From Tenrec ecaudatus (Eukaryota > Chordata > Mammalia > Afrosoricida > Tenrecidae): a stretch of DNA of 64,000 nucleotides. Location: positions 28,816,419 to 28,880,418 of the forward strand of contig NC_134547.1 of NCBI RefSeq assembly GCF_050624435.1, read 5' to 3'. Every line of letters starts with the position of its first letter. The first letter of the stretch is position 1. Under the pieces are notes generated by a model. It did no database searches. It saw nothing but the letters and a program-made list of their open reading frames with translations, and was not told the DNA's origin. A program made the position numbers and the translations under genes. Positions 46,544-58,481 of the stretch are shown here, piece by piece.

Positions 46544-46859
46544 TGTAGAGTGCGTTCAGTCCAGTCAGGTCCAAGTCTTGGGTCAGGGATAAGCTGGGGG
46601 CTGCAAGGCTGATGAACAGGAAGCAGGAAGATGAAGCAGGAGGGCCACAGGCTGGGGGATGTAGCTGAATGAATCCAAGGTCAGTCTAATGGATCCAGGG
46701 CCCACAGTCCGCTGGTGCCTCGCCGGGTCGCTGGTGAGAACACAGATGCGGCACTGGCGAGAGCTGGCTAGCCGCCACACACTGTCCATCTATGCTAAGA
46801 GTGGGTCACACCCTGGAGGAAACCTCCCTCAGTCACATCAAGGCTGGGACCCAATGAAG
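46544..46859. other. Intergenic, no gene seen
   Basis: No recognisable repeat or coding signal. Confidence 0.4.
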
Positions 46860-47035
46860 GTGGTCAGCCCTGATGGTAGAGTGGTTACACAAGGTCAGCA
46901 GTTTGAAACCCCCAGCACTCCCCAAGAGAAAGAGGAGGTTTCCAGTGCCCGTAGAGAAGTACGGCCTCGGGAACCCACAGGGGCGGCGCTGCTCTGTCCT
47001 ACAGGATCTCTATGGGCTGGAATTGACTTGACACC
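46860..47035 (+). mobile_element. AfroSINE-type tRNA SINE
   Basis: AGCCCTGATGGTAGAGTGGT (A-box head), AAGGTCAGCAGTTTGAAACC (B box), AACCCACAGGGGCGGCGCTG and TCTATGGGCTGGAATTGACT. About 175 bp, followed directly by an RTE end. Confidence 0.88.
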
Positions 47036-47057
47036 ATGCATTTGTTTTCAGTAAAGA

Positions 47058-47712
47058 AGACCAAAGGCCTCCCTGCTAGACCAAAATGCCACATCATGAT
47101 AAACGAGAAAAGGTTGAAGTGGTCAAGGATTTTTGTCTTTCTTACATCCACAATCTATGCTCATGGAAGCAGCTATCAAACAATTGAAAGACATATTGCA
47201 GGAGGTAAATCTGGGGCACGAGACCTCGTTAGAGTATTGAAGAAGCAGGAGGTTACTTTGAGGATAAACGCCTGACCCCAGCCATGGCATTTTCCCTGGC
47301 CTCATATGCATGTGAAGGTTGGACATTACATAAGAAAGACCGAAGAGGAATCAATAGTCTTTCATTGTGATGCTGACAAAGCATATTGAAAGTACCATGA
47401 TTGCTAAAAGGACAAAGAGCTCTTTCTTCAAAGTATGGTCACGTTGCTCCTTAGAGGCAAGGATGGGGAGATTTCGTCTTACATTCTTTGAACATGCTGT
47501 CAGGAGCGACCAGTCCCGGGGAAGGACATCATGCGTGGTAAAGTAGAGGGGCAGCGAAAAAGAGGAAGGCCATCGACGAGATGGACTGACAGCGTGGCTG
47601 CAACAATGGGCTCAAGCCTCGGAACGATTGTGAAGATGGTGCAGGACTGGGCCGTGGCTCAGTCTCTACGGATCGGACTGACTTCATGGCACTAACAACA
47701 ACAGCAACATTC
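47058..47712 (+). mobile_element. RTE LINE 3' end, 650 bp
   Basis: The longest single RTE 3' piece: GAGGTAAATCTGGGGCACGA, CCTCATATGCATGTGAAGGT, ACATAAGAAAGACCGAAGAG, GCTCCTTAGAGGCAAGGATG, GTAAAGTAGAGGGGCAGCGA and the terminal GGCACTAACAACAACAGCAA. It includes the C-terminal end of the RTE ORF, broken by stops. Confidence 0.9.
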
Positions 47713-48699
47713 TCCTCGCAACTGCCTGGCTGCTTCACAGAAGACCCCATCATGGAGCCGGCCACACTCCGCTAGATCAGACCATGGCAGAGCCCTGGCC
47801 CAGCCAAGTTAACATAAAACCTATCTCGGGAGAGAATACCATCTCAGTGCCCAGAGATAAGGCCTGTGTTCACACTTCAGCAGCAGGCTGAGCAGCGGAC
47901 CTAGAGATCGTGTGTCCCGAAGCCTAGAATAATGGTCAGAGGGTCCTTTACAGAAAATATTTACCATCACCACCATTGCTGCTGCCCCACAGACCAGCCA
48001 GTGTGGCCAATGAGTCCGCCACTCCGGTGTCTGTGCTCAGACCCTCAAATGGGGTCCTCACAGCCATTCTCCGAGGGGAGATACTGGCCACTGGTCACCC
48101 CGCCTCACGTTTTCTTTACTCCCATGCTGCTTTTTGGCCCTTGTCAGGCCAGGTCCAGCAGGTGGGAACGTTGTCCCATCCTGCACTGTCTTTGTGAGAG
48201 GTGGCATGCCTGAGGGAGTGATGCCCACGCCAAGTCTTCAAACAGAAGGGGAAGTGTACCAGGGAGGAGCAAGAAATGCCCCCCCAAAGACAGGAATAGC
48301 TGTGCAAAGTGCCGAGATGGGAGGAAGGGGAGCAGTGTTAGACATAGGGGAAATCGAGTCAGGTAACAGGGGGCTCAGAGGTCCCCCACCTAGGTTTGGT
48401 TCCAGGCTGAAAATGGGGCCCATCAAGGGTCAGATGCCAAGGAGGCCCTGGCAGGAGACGTGGGGCACTAAGGGCAGGAGAGAGAGCACCCACACGATCC
48501 CTTTCCTGGGGCAAAGCCGATTGACTTGGGCGAGCCAGGTGGAAGTGGGAGTCTGGGGGCTCAGCTCAGTCGGTTTGGGGGTTTCTGGCCCATCTGGTCT
48601 GCCCCCTGGCTCTAGGTGGCCCCCAGAGACTAGGGATGGGGCAAGCTGCCACAGGCAGGGAGCTGGCAACAAAGGCCTATTCTTCAGGGTTTAGAAAAG
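47713..48699. other. Intergenic, no gene seen
   Basis: Unique sequence with no domain-bearing frame. Confidence 0.4.
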
Positions 48700-48870
48700 A
48701 TTCTTAAAACCTGTCCAACTTTCCTTCATTCACTGCTCCGGGATGTTTCCCCTTTGGAGACTGGAGATAGCAGGCTGATAAGGGCAGAGGGGAAGAGAGC
48801 TCATTACAGTCCCAAGATCGGGGTGTTAACAATTGCCGGAGTGTTTGTTTAACCACCCCCTCCGTGCTGA
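48700..48870. promoter_or_regulatory. Candidate haematopoietic enhancer, about +37.6 kb
   Basis: Contains TGATAAG (48776, GATA site), GAGGGGAAGAG (ETS/PU.1-like, GGAA at 48791), GTTAACAATTG, and TGTTTGTTTAACCACC (48842-48857), a forkhead core joined to a RUNX-like half-site. The distance from CEBPA equals that of the mouse myeloid +37 kb enhancer, although distances need not be conserved. It competes with the 55.3-kb cluster for that role. Confidence 0.4.
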
Positions 48871-51097
48871 TGGGGTACCATGGGCCTGTGCCAGGTGGTA
48901 GAGCAGAGTGACCCCATGCTGGGTGGTTCCCATGCTGTCTCCCGGGGCCAGTAGACAAAGGCAGCAAGGCCCAGCATGTCCTCAGTGGCCACAGCCACAG
49001 CGACCATGGAGGCCCCTGGGCATGAGAGGGGGACTGGCCCGATCTGGTGTGCTGCTCAGGCTCAGTCCACACGGGACAGCAACGTGGTGGGGTGACAGGG
49101 ATCTGACCTTAAGGCCAGGCCCCGGCTCCTGGGAAGTGTCCAGGGCCTCAGCTCCATCTGGGCTGGCTGGAAGAGCAGGGAGGTGGGGAAGTAGAAGGTC
49201 GCCTCAGGGTGGTGCGGGACGGGTCTGGGAGGACAGAGACAGGCCAGTGTCCACGAGGCTGTGTGTGTGTCACACAGGCCGTGTGTGGTGGGGTACACCC
49301 CCACCCTACCTGTGAGCACCTGCCCTATGAGCCAGAACACCTGGAAGGGAGCACAGGGCCAGGCCGGGCGCCCATTGGGCCCTCTGTCTAGGGTCTTGTG
49401 GGGGCTGAGGTGAGAACTGGCCTTGCCCTTTCTTAGCAGGTGCTCACACCAAAGTTTTTATTGGGGGCTCCCGCTGGGTACTGTGGGAAGGCCCCAATCC
49501 ACATGCCAGTATCTCCCCCGCCTGCATGGGCGCAGAGACCCCCTCTCCCTGCTTCTGTGAGGTTTCCCTTGGGCTGGGGTGACCAACCCGCCACTGGACT
49601 TCCAGAGGAGACCAGAAGCCATCTTGAACTGTGATGAGAAGAGGAAGTTCCTGCAGCTCTAAAACAGAAACAGGAAGCTGGGAGGGGGGCACATGGATAG
49701 GGAACGGGAAGGGGACACAGGCGGATGCACACAGGGCACCCAGCCCTCCCGAACCTGCCCTGGCTATGCCACGTCGGCCCACCTGCCAAGGGTCTCGCAG
49801 ACACTGACCAGTGGCTGCCTGGAGTCCTGACATGTCTGATTTTGGCCCAGGACTCAGGACTCTGCCTGAGCGCCCATGCCTGGGGACCCACACCCCTCCC
49901 CCAGGGAGCTGTCTCCCCCTTGACTGCCCTGTGTTTGGCTGTGAGTGTGTCTGGCACTGGTGTCCCCAGTCCCTGTCCTCGATTGCCAACAGCAACTGGG
50001 TCTGTCCAGGCACTGTGATGGGACAGATATAGGAAGCCCGGGTCCTGGCCCAGGCACACCAAGACCCTACACGGGACCTCAGGCAGGATTGCCCTCCCTC
50101 TCATGTGGACTATGAGATGAAGAAACGGAAAGGGCCTCACACTGATGGCCTCGTGTGCCCCACTTCTATCCCCAGAACATCAGGGTCCAGAGTCACACGC
50201 CAGCCCAAAAGGGGGCATCTTCCAGTCCTACCCCCTGCCATGTTCCTCCCTGACTCCAGCAGACACATTCTGGGGGCATGTGGGCGGGGGTGGGAACTAA
50301 GGGGCCAGAGAGACAGATGTCACCAATTTCAGTTCTGCCCTGGCTGGCCAGAGGCGACTTGGGACTTCCCAGAGTGGAAGGCTAGGCTGGGGGCCAGGGC
50401 TACTCAGGGACAGCTCTGAGCCTTAAGGACCCCCTCCTTGCTCCAGCTGAGGGCCCCGGGGTTGTCTGGGTGGGGTCGGTGTGTGACTCCCCAGAGCCCC
50501 TTCGCTCTCTGCACCCTCAGGGAAGATCCTTCCTGGACTCAGCCCCAGCCCAAGGCACAGCAACTAGAGGTGCCACAGAACAAAGGCCCTGAGGGCTGTC
50601 AGCCCCAAAGACTTTGGGATAGGTTGCCAGCCTGGTGGGGGTGGGGGGTGCGAGTAAGTGAATGGCTTCCTCATGCCCGAGGATGAAGCAGAAACCACAG
50701 GAGCCCCCAAACAGCTCCTCCTTCTCAGCTCCCTGTGCTCTTCGCCCCAAAGGAGGACAGCAGGCTGCGGGCCATGCAGCCCCCTGCCGGGCCCCGGCCC
50801 TCCTTCCTCAGGCAACCAGACAGGCGGTCAGTGCCTGAAACAGCAGGAAAATGGCCCCCGGCCAGGGAGTGCATCTGACTGGACCGTGTTCTTGGGAGAT
50901 CAGTTGTGAAACCTTCTTCAAACCCCCAAACCACAAAAACGGCCGGTCTTCCCAGCCCTGCCTTGCATTTCTCAGCGAAGCCGAGAAGCCTCCAGTAGTT
51001 CGTCCGAGAGGTGTCAGCCTAGCCCAGCCCAGGGAGCAGGACAACTGTGGCCCCAGTGGTCCTCCAGTGAGCCGTCGCGGGATCTGCCGATGGAAGA
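48871..51097. other. Intergenic, no gene seen
   Basis: GC-rich sequence. Two perfect RUNX cores AACCACA occur near 50695 and 50930 with nearby TTCCTC and TTGTGAAAC, a weaker candidate cluster. Open frames 49433-50140 (-) and 50808-51581 (-) have no domain. Confidence 0.4.
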
Positions 51098-51290
51098 AAC
51101 CTGCATGTCCTCCCGTGCCCATTCCCACTGCCATCGAGTTGATCCCGACCCTTAGCCACCCGATAAGGCAGGAAAGACTGCTCCTGTGGGCTTCCAAAAC
51201 TGTAAAGATGCGTGAATCGAGCCCCTCATCTTTCTGCTGGTTGGTTTGAACTGCTGACCCTGAGGTTAGCAGCCCAAGATGCCGCCACGA
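51098..51290 (-). mobile_element. AfroSINE-type tRNA SINE
   Basis: In reverse: CTGCCATCGAGTTGATCCCG, CCTCATCTTTCTGCTGGTTG, GGTTTGAACTGCTGACCCTG and GAGGTTAGCAGCCCAAGATG. Confidence 0.85.
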
Positions 51291-52011
51291 TGCTACCATG
51301 GAACTGGGGGCAGACACTACTAGGATTGTTCTGGAGAACTGGCCCAGCCTTCCAAGGTTCCTGGGTGGTAGCAGGTCTGCAAGCAGGCCACCAAGGAGGC
51401 AGCCACCTTTGTGTTTCAGTCTGCTCCGTGCCCAGCGGGAGGGCATGTCCAGCTCGCTCCTGCCCGAGGCTGGTTGTCGCAGGAACTCCGGCTCCCATGG
51501 AGACATTGAGGGGCTGCCCACGAGAAAAGCAGGTTTCTCAGCTGAGCAAGTGGTGGGGAGACAGCTACCCCATGGGGACACCTGGGAGGGTCAACCCCCC
51601 CACCCCCAGGCCAATTGGCAGACCTCCTGCCTCACCCTTCTTGCTTCCTCTGCCCAGATGCCCCACCCGGCCCCTTCTCTGACACGAAGCCAGGGGAAGG
51701 CCTCTGGGCCCAGTTCCTGGACTCAGCCTGGGCCCTGCTCACTGCTGCCTGCAGTCTGCAGCACCCCCAGATGCCCACAGAGGCCTGGCCGAGCCAGGGC
51801 TGGCTCTCCCCACATCGCTGCCTGCTTCCAGCTGAATGTCCGGGAGCCGAGGGAAGAAGTGAAGTCATGATTCCAAAGCAAGCTGCTGCTGACAGTGACC
51901 CCCAGCAGCAGCGTGGCGTGGACCCTCCCAAGCCTCTCTCTGACCCTCACTGCTCTCTAGTAATGCCCATCAGGTCTTCAGGGGAACAGTGGCCACAGGG
52001 AACACTAGCTA
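51291..52011. other. Intergenic, no gene seen
   Basis: GC-rich unique sequence; open frames overlap on both strands and look random. Confidence 0.4.
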
Positions 52012-52165
52012 AGAGGAGTCCTGGTGGCCTCGTTGGGCTATGAACTACAAGGTCGGCAGTTTGAAACCACCCCTCATTTCATGGGACAAAGGCGAGCAAG
52101 GCTTTCTAGTCCCTAAAGAGACTAACCGTTGGCCTGGTGAACGGGTGCGTTCTGGGCAAGAACCA
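52012..52165 (+). mobile_element. AfroSINE-type tRNA SINE, 3'-shortened
   Basis: AGTCCTGGTGGCCTCGTTGG (head), CAAGGTCGGCAGTTTGAAAC (B box) and AAGGCTTTCTAGTCCCTAAA, then degraded. Confidence 0.8.
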
Positions 52166-53259
52166 TGCTACCGCTCAGGACATCACTTAGCATTCATGTG
52201 AGTACAGAGTTTTGTTTGTGTGTTTTTGCCCAAATAAATGTTATTAATTCTATGTCGAAAAACAAAAGTAAGTCTCCAAAACCCACAGGGATGGGTCTGC
52301 CCTGTCCTAGAAGGTGCAGCTGGCTTGGTTTCCTTTATAACATGCCTTCGACAGGAAAGCCACTGGCTGCAAGTGGCAACCCTGGGGTCCAAGGATACCT
52401 CCTGGGGGCAGGTCTGGAATAGACCCAAAAGTCCAGGTACCCGGGGCCCATGGGAGCATGCAGACTCCCCCTGAGGGCAGGCAAGCTCTCAGGGTGGCAG
52501 CCTAATCACCTGGACCTCGATTGCAGCTGGGACTCCCAGAGTCCATGTGTTAGAGACATGTAGACTGAGTGTGTGCGCATGTCAGCGGATGCACGTGTGT
52601 TTGTGTGCGCACCTGGTGCCTCTGTGTCTCTGGGTGTGAGAGCATCTCTCATTCACTCACCAAGGGTCCACAGTGAGTGAGGCCCTGGCTGGGTCCTGCC
52701 TTTGTCACCCCACAGTCTCCTGGGAGGTGGGCAGTGAGCAAGGGAGGACTCCACTGCTGGTGACCCGAGCAGAGCACAGGGTCAATCTTGTCCACCCCCT
52801 AACAAGGACCTGCTGGGGACCAGCACTCGGGGAACCTGGGATCCCTGGGGACCCTGGGGAGGGGTCTGAAAGCCGAGGGAGCTAGGACTGGGGGGCAGGC
52901 CAGGCAGATGGTGTGGCAGGGGCAGAAAGAGTGAGACCGGGGCAGGGTAGGAGGGGCTGGACGTGTAGGCTGAGAGGCCCAGGTGACAACCCAGGGCTGA
53001 GAACCTGGGAGGGTCTGCTCAGAAAGTGCTTGCACCTGTGGGAGGGAGACTGGGCCACAGGAGGCCTTGGATGGCAAGGGGCAGAGCAGCAGAGGGCATG
53101 GGGTGGGCACAAGAAGCAGAACCATGGAGGGCACGGGGTGGGTACCATGGCGGGCATGGATGGCCATGGAGAGACTGTGAGACACAGGTGCATCAGAGCA
53201 GTGAGACCCAGGCTTGGTGATGGGTGAGGTCTGTAGAGGGTTGAGGTGACTTCAGGATC
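52166..53259. other. Intergenic, no gene seen
   Basis: Unique sequence, TG-rich near 52560-52640. Confidence 0.4.
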
Positions 53260-53645
53260 CAAGGAAGGGTGTGTGTGCACCTGTGTATACCTGTGTGTGC
53301 ACCCAGCCTGTGCCTGCATGTGCCAGTGTGTGTAGCTGCATGTGCCTGTATGTATGTGTGAGTGTGCATGTCTGTGTATATGTTAGAGACCCTCTGTATA
53401 TGCATGTGAGGATGTGCCGCATATGTACCCGTGAGTGTACCTGCATATGCCTGTGTGTATGTGTGAGTGTGCATGTCTGTGTGTATGTTAGAGACCCTCT
53501 GTATATGCATGTGAGGATGTGCCTGCATATGTACCTGTGAGTGTGTGTACCTGCATATGCCTGTGTGTACATGCAAGCTTGTGCCTATGCGTGTCCATGT
53601 GGGCATGTGTGTGCCCGCATGTGTCTGTGTGTGGGTGTGCATGGT
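53260..53645. repeat. TG-rich minisatellite with a 105-bp duplicated unit
   Basis: GTTAGAGACCCTCTG recurs at 53382 and 53487, in a unit of about 105 bp that also contains TATATGCATGTGAGGATGTG. It is flanked by shorter TGTGTG/CATGTG motifs. Minus-strand frames rich in His and Thr are by-products. Confidence 0.9.
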
Positions 53646-53759
53646 GGGACACACACCTGATGCTGCCCAGCCTCCCCACCACCTCAGGGCAGACATGACA
53701 GTGACGGTCAGAGGGGCCGGTGTTGCAACTGCGCTTCCTCTGGGCCCGGGCTGCGGGAG

Positions 53760-53860
53760 ATTAGCTGAGAGCGCGTGGTGCCAGCGATAACACCCCTCCC
53801 CCATTTCCTAATCTCTGATTCATTTCCAACTGATAGTGGGACCAGGACCTGCAGGGGCCG
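53760..53860. promoter_or_regulatory. Weak candidate regulatory patch, about +42.6 kb
   Basis: GCGATAACACC (GATA-like), ATTTCCTAATC (ETS-like) and TGATTCATTTCCAACTGATA lie in an AT-containing patch among GC-rich DNA. Motif evidence only. Confidence 0.3.
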
Positions 53861-53929
53861 TGGGGTCGGAGGCCAGGGAGATGGGCGACTGGGCTGGATG
53901 TGGCAAGGGAAGGGGCGGCAACACTGGTG

Positions 53930-54140
53930 AGACTGAAAGAGACCGAAAGAGAGAGGGAGAGACAGTGAGAGACAGGGGAGTCAGGGAGCCAGGGCGCCAA
54001 ATCCCTGACAGAGGGACAGGGAGACACAGACACATGGGGTGCAGGGGATGCTGGGGTCCCGGCAGGGAGAGGGGAAGAAAGACCAAGAGGAAACAGAGTG
54101 AGACAGACAGACAGAGTGAAGGAGAGCCAGAGTGACAGTG
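53930..54140. repeat. GA-rich low-complexity tract
   Basis: Purine-rich GAGAGAC, GACAGACAGACAG and similar repeats. No gene seen from here to 55270; the frames in that interval are GC-driven. Confidence 0.8.
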
Positions 54141-55269
54141 ATTCAGGAGGGACGCAGGAGGGCCCAGCCAGCTGGCAGACCTGCCCTGTGACCTGAGGAT
54201 GAAGTCAGGGCTACCAGTGGCCTGGACCCAACCAGGACTGAGGAGGCAGGAGCGGCCATGGCTCCCCACAACCCCGCCCCGTCCCTGCTGCTGCTCACAC
54301 ACATACTGGGTGGCCCAGGGGGCTGTGACCCTCAGAAGCACAGGCTGGGCTGGGGCATGCCCGTCTGGGAGGGCCAACCGCCCCGCTCAGCTCCCTGTGT
54401 CGCCAGGGCAAGCTCTGCTCTGAGCAGAGGACCAAGTGGCCCTCAAGGTAGACTTGCCTCCTGAGGGGCCCTGAGGGAGGGCTGTGGAGGAGCCAGAGGC
54501 TGTGCACATTTGGGAGAGGCAGCTCCTGAGGCGGCTAAGGGGCCTGACTAGGGGCCAGGCCAGGCCAGAGGGCAGTGTGGGGCAGAGCTTTGTGATGCTC
54601 CCCGTGCCCTGGAGCATGAGCGAAAGGGGTCTGGAAGCTGTGCTGCCCTTGCCCCTCCCTCCCTCCTAGGTCCTGAGCCCAGTCCCATGTCTCCCCCATC
54701 CCCACCCCTGCTGGCAGGCACAAGGGCAGCCAGCAGCCTGGGCACTAGAGCTGGCAGGTCCACAGAGCTGCTGGGCCTGGCTTCCTTCTGGGAGGAAGGG
54801 GCTTCCCAGAGGGCAGGGGTGGGGGCCTCTGGGGAGGGGGCATGCCCTCGGGCCACAGAGCTGGGCACGAGGGGAAGGAGAAGTTGGGGGTCGGGGATCC
54901 CAGAGCCCAGAATCCTCATGGACTTCACTCTGTGGGCAGGCGGGGACCCACAACCCCAATGACTTTCTAGAAAGTCCTTCTAGCCCTCGGAAGCTTGGCC
55001 CCAGCCCATGAAGGGTGACAGTACACTGCCAGCCACATCTCTGACCAGCCAGGACCCCAGCCCCAGGCCTGCTGACCAGGGGAGCATGCCTCACCCCTCT
55101 CGGGGGCAGGGCAGCGCCCCTCTGATTTGGTGATGCCCGTCTGCACGACCACAGGAAGCTCTGCCCGAGCTCAGAACTTCCCTTTTCTGAAATCTGCCCC
55201 CAGCAGCCCCGTGGCGAGGACGGCAGACTTCCCTCTGCCTCCACCCCAGGCTCGGCCCGGCATCACAAA

Positions 55270-55375
55270 TGGCTGGTGCCTGAGCTTACGCGGGCAGAGG
55301 TGACCTTCTTGTCCCAACCACAGATCAGTTATTTATCAGAACAGGAAAGATGTCACCAGAGATATGTCCTCACCT
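55270..55375. promoter_or_regulatory. Candidate myeloid enhancer, about +44 kb: RUNX-GATA-ETS cluster
   Basis: Within 40 bp lie AACCACA (55316-55322, RUNX), TTATCAG (55333-55339, GATA in reverse) and ACAGGAAAG (55341-55349, ETS), followed by AGAGATA. This combination is typical of haematopoietic stem and progenitor enhancers. The position relative to CEBPA is close to the human +42 kb myeloid enhancer. Homology has not been aligned. Confidence 0.5.
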
Positions 55376-55904
55376 CCCCGGGCCAGGAGGGCCTGGCCTC
55401 CTCCAACGACCACACGCCTGCTCACCACATCACACGGGCCTGTGTGGCCGGCGCGTGGGGGGCTGCCCTGGGGAGCTTTCAAGGCAGAATGGGAAGTGGG
55501 TCCAATGGGATGCCACGTATACACTGGGCCCAGGTTCCAAACCCTCTGCTTCCCCCCAAGGAAGGCTGTGTGTCCTCCAAATCTGATGGAGGTGACCCTT
55601 CCCCAGACCCCTCTCCGCCTGTAGCAGCGCATAGGGCTCCTCTGTGGAGGAGCAGGAGCCCTTCTCAATAGTGACACAACTGACATTCTGGGCCAGGTCA
55701 TTCCAAGTGGCTGGGGTCTGATCTGTGCATGGTAGGGTGTTTAGCTGCATTCCAAGGTACTATCTACTAGATGTCAGTAACACACACACACACACACACA
55801 CACGCACCCAGTTAAATGATCAAAAATCTTTTCAGGCATTGCCAACCACTACTCCAGGGACATCAGAAGCCCGACTCCTGTGCTCTACAATTCCAAATCC
55901 CCAC
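55376..55904. other. Intergenic, no gene seen
   Basis: Contains an (AC)n microsatellite at 55780-55803. No gene. Confidence 0.4.
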
Positions 55905-56030
55905 TGGCTGGCTTCGCGGTTTTTTCCTAGAAGGTCACGAATTGAGCAGGCTGTAACTGATCAGAGCCTAGAGTTCTGGGGAAAGGAGGCTGTGCCTGTC
56001 TTAAGTGCTTAACCACTGCACCACCAATGC
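55905..56030 (-). mobile_element. AfroSINE-type SINE head, partial
   Basis: Ends with TTAAGTGCTTAACCACTGCA and CCACCAATGC, the reverse of the SINE head (GGTGGTGCAGTGGTTAAG). The 3' portion is degraded. Confidence 0.55.
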
Positions 56031-56064
56031 TGCTGTACAGAGACCCAACGGGGCAGGGTAAAAC

Positions 56065-56215
56065 TACCCGTATGCATTTCTGAGATTGTAACTCTTTACA
56101 GGAGTACAAAGTCTCGTCTTTCTCCCAAGGAGTGGCCAGTGGTTTCGAACTGCTGACCTTGTGTATAGCAGCCTAATGTATAACCACTTTGCCTCAGGGT
56201 TCCTACTGCACCACC
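56065..56215 (-). mobile_element. AfroSINE-type tRNA SINE
   Basis: In reverse: GAGATTGTAACTCTTTACAG, AAAGTCTCGTCTTTCTCCCA, GGTTTCGAACTGCTGACCTT (B box) and ATAACCACTTTGCCTCAGGG (A box). Confidence 0.88.
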
Positions 56216-57231
56216 AGTGTCAGAGGCCACTGGCTCCGAAGCATGGCCACGCCCTCCTTGCATCTCCCCGTGACCCATTCTGTAAGCTGCATGCAAATTC
56301 TGCCTTTGTCAGGTGAGGTCCAGGTGTGCATGCCTCGCTGCGCCGGCTATGCACAGGCTCGCCTCTCCGACTGCGCTTGGGCTGGAGATCCAGAGAGCCA
56401 GTGAACCAGGACCACGCTGAGAAGTGTCATCTGAGACAGGGGCCAGAGGGGCTCTCTGGGTCAGCTTGGCCACAGAGAGGAATAGATCAGCTAAGTGCTA
56501 TGGCCACCACTTCTTATGATGCTCGCCCTGTCTTTCTGGGAAGAGGTGGCAATCTATCATCCCAGGCATCCACGAACTCTCTGCCCGCTACAAAGCCCAG
56601 GGAAACTTCCATGAATGGAGCTGACACTGGCCACACAGGGCTAAGAATGGACACCCATTCTGTGCAGACTCAGGGGCTACGTGTAGGTCAGCTGCCTGTG
56701 GGTGTGGCCTGTCTCAGGACCACTGCCACTTCTGGCCTCTGTGTCTTCTCAAAACCAAGAAGCCTCTTCCTACCACAGGGCCTTTGCACCTGCCTGCTAC
56801 CCTCTCCTCCTTCATACTCACTTGGTTGCTCCTTCATGCCTTGACTCCCAGGGATGGGCTGCTGCCTGGACCTTTTAGGTGAGACCCATAGCGTGCTCAT
56901 CTCTCACCCCAACTCAGGTCCTTGTGTCACTTAGCAAAGGACATTGCTACCCATTTTCCCATGTGTTTGCCGACGTCCCTCACAAGGGTGCCAGCTTCCA
57001 CAGGGTGGAGGGGAGCCTACCTTGACCCTGCACAAGTGCCGGCACAGAACAGAACACAGAGCATGGGCGTCTGAGACATTTGGGGGGTGAGGAACTATGG
57101 AGACTCAGTGGGCTCTGGTGGGCCAGTGCCAGCCTGAGGAGTTCCCAGTGCCAAGCCTCTATCTGACCCTCTCACCAGGACTCCTGGAACCCTCTGACCA
57201 GCTGCTCCCTGGAGTAGACTTTGGGCATGGA
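56216..57231. other. Intergenic, no gene seen
   Basis: Unique sequence; the 172-codon frame at 56326 (+) has no domain. Confidence 0.4.
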
Positions 57232-57425
57232 ATAGACCCTGGTGACATAGTAGTTACGCATTGGCTGTGCTACAAAAGGTCAGCAGTTCAAAACCATCTA
57301 CTGCTCCTCGGCAGAAAGACGGGGCTTTCTAGTCCTGTAAAGAGTTATAGTCTCAGACACTCACAGGGGCAGTTTTGTCCTGTCCTATAGGGTCACTGTG
57401 CATCAAGGCCATGACTAGTTGTTGC
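57232..57425 (+). mobile_element. AfroSINE-type tRNA SINE
   Basis: ACCCTGGTGACATAGTAGTT, AAAGGTCAGCAGTTCAAAAC, GGGGCTTTCTAGTCCTGTAA and GTCCTATAGGGTCACTGTGC. One of the most complete copies. Confidence 0.92.
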
Positions 57426-57784
57426 TGTTTTTCGGTTCCTCACAGTCCAGCCCTGGGTTCAGACAGACCCGAGTTCAAGTCCCAGGTGCTGACTGCCAAT
57501 TCCTGAGCAGATGGCATTTTCTCCCTGATCCAAGCTCCCTGTCCACAGCACAGGCTTCCTGGGAGAGTTAGCTGGGGCAACCAGTGGATGTCCTCCACAC
57601 AGGCCTTGGCTCCTAATGAGAAGGCAGAGGGACTGAGGTGTGGAGGCTGCTACAGGCTGTCCTCGGGCCTCAGGCTCCCAGTGGTGGCTATCCTGTGTGT
57701 GAAACATGGCTCACCCACAAGGGAATGGAGAGGTGGTGGGGCTGGGAACACACATGTTGGCCCTTGCCTGGCTCAGTGTCCCCA

Positions 57785-57955
57785 TCTGCAGATGGGACAC
57801 ACTTGAGCTGCTAACAGACAGCAGTTCAAACCCACCAGTCACTCCATAGGAGAAAGATGAGGCTCTCTGCCCCTTTAGAGATTTGCAGTCTCAGAGGCCC
57901 ACAGGGACAGCATTGTTGTGTGTTGAGACTGACTCAATGGCAGTGGGGTTGGGTT
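57785..57955 (+). mobile_element. AfroSINE-type tRNA SINE, head lost
   Basis: GCAGTTCAAACCCACCAGTC, GGAGAAAGATGAGGCTCTCT, CAGTCTCAGAGGCCCACAGG and GACTGACTCAATGGCAGTGG. Confidence 0.85.
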
Positions 57956-58481
57956 GGGACTGGGTGCTCTGCTGAGCCAGCAGCTGTATCCCATGATCCC
58001 CTGCCTTGTCTGGGTGCACAGCATCAGGTGGTGGGTGCTACGGGACTGCTGTCTGCACTCCCTGCAGAGTCGAAGGAGGGGAACTCCATGTCCGGGGGAG
58101 CTGGGAGCCACAGCCTGAGTTGGGAGAAGAGAGGGTGTTAAGCCCTGGCCTGAGCCCCTGCACCATGCTGTAGGCCCTACTGAGCAATGGCCTTGGACCC
58201 CTGCTTTCAGGGCCGTGACTACAGGAAATGGGGTGACCCAGCTGGGCTGGCTGAGGGCCTTTGGATGTCCAACAGAGCTTGGCACACTCCGAGCCTGAAC
58301 CCAGCCTGCCTCTACCCTCCACAACCAGCCGGTCTTTCTCCTTGCGATCTGGCTTCTCCCTCATGCCAACAGCACCCACTGTTCCCTGCAGCCCCCTCCA
58401 AGCCCGGGACACCCCTCTGGAAGCTTTGCCTCCCTCCAGAGTCTAGCCCTGGCAGGTTTCACTGGTCAGATTCCCCATGTG

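Noticed and set aside
50808-51581. 257-codon minus-strand frame
   Set aside because: It runs through an AfroSINE in the opposite orientation and shows no domain; not a gene.
53252-53804. His/Thr-rich minus-strand frames with apparent repeats
   Set aside because: Translation of alternating CA/TG DNA.
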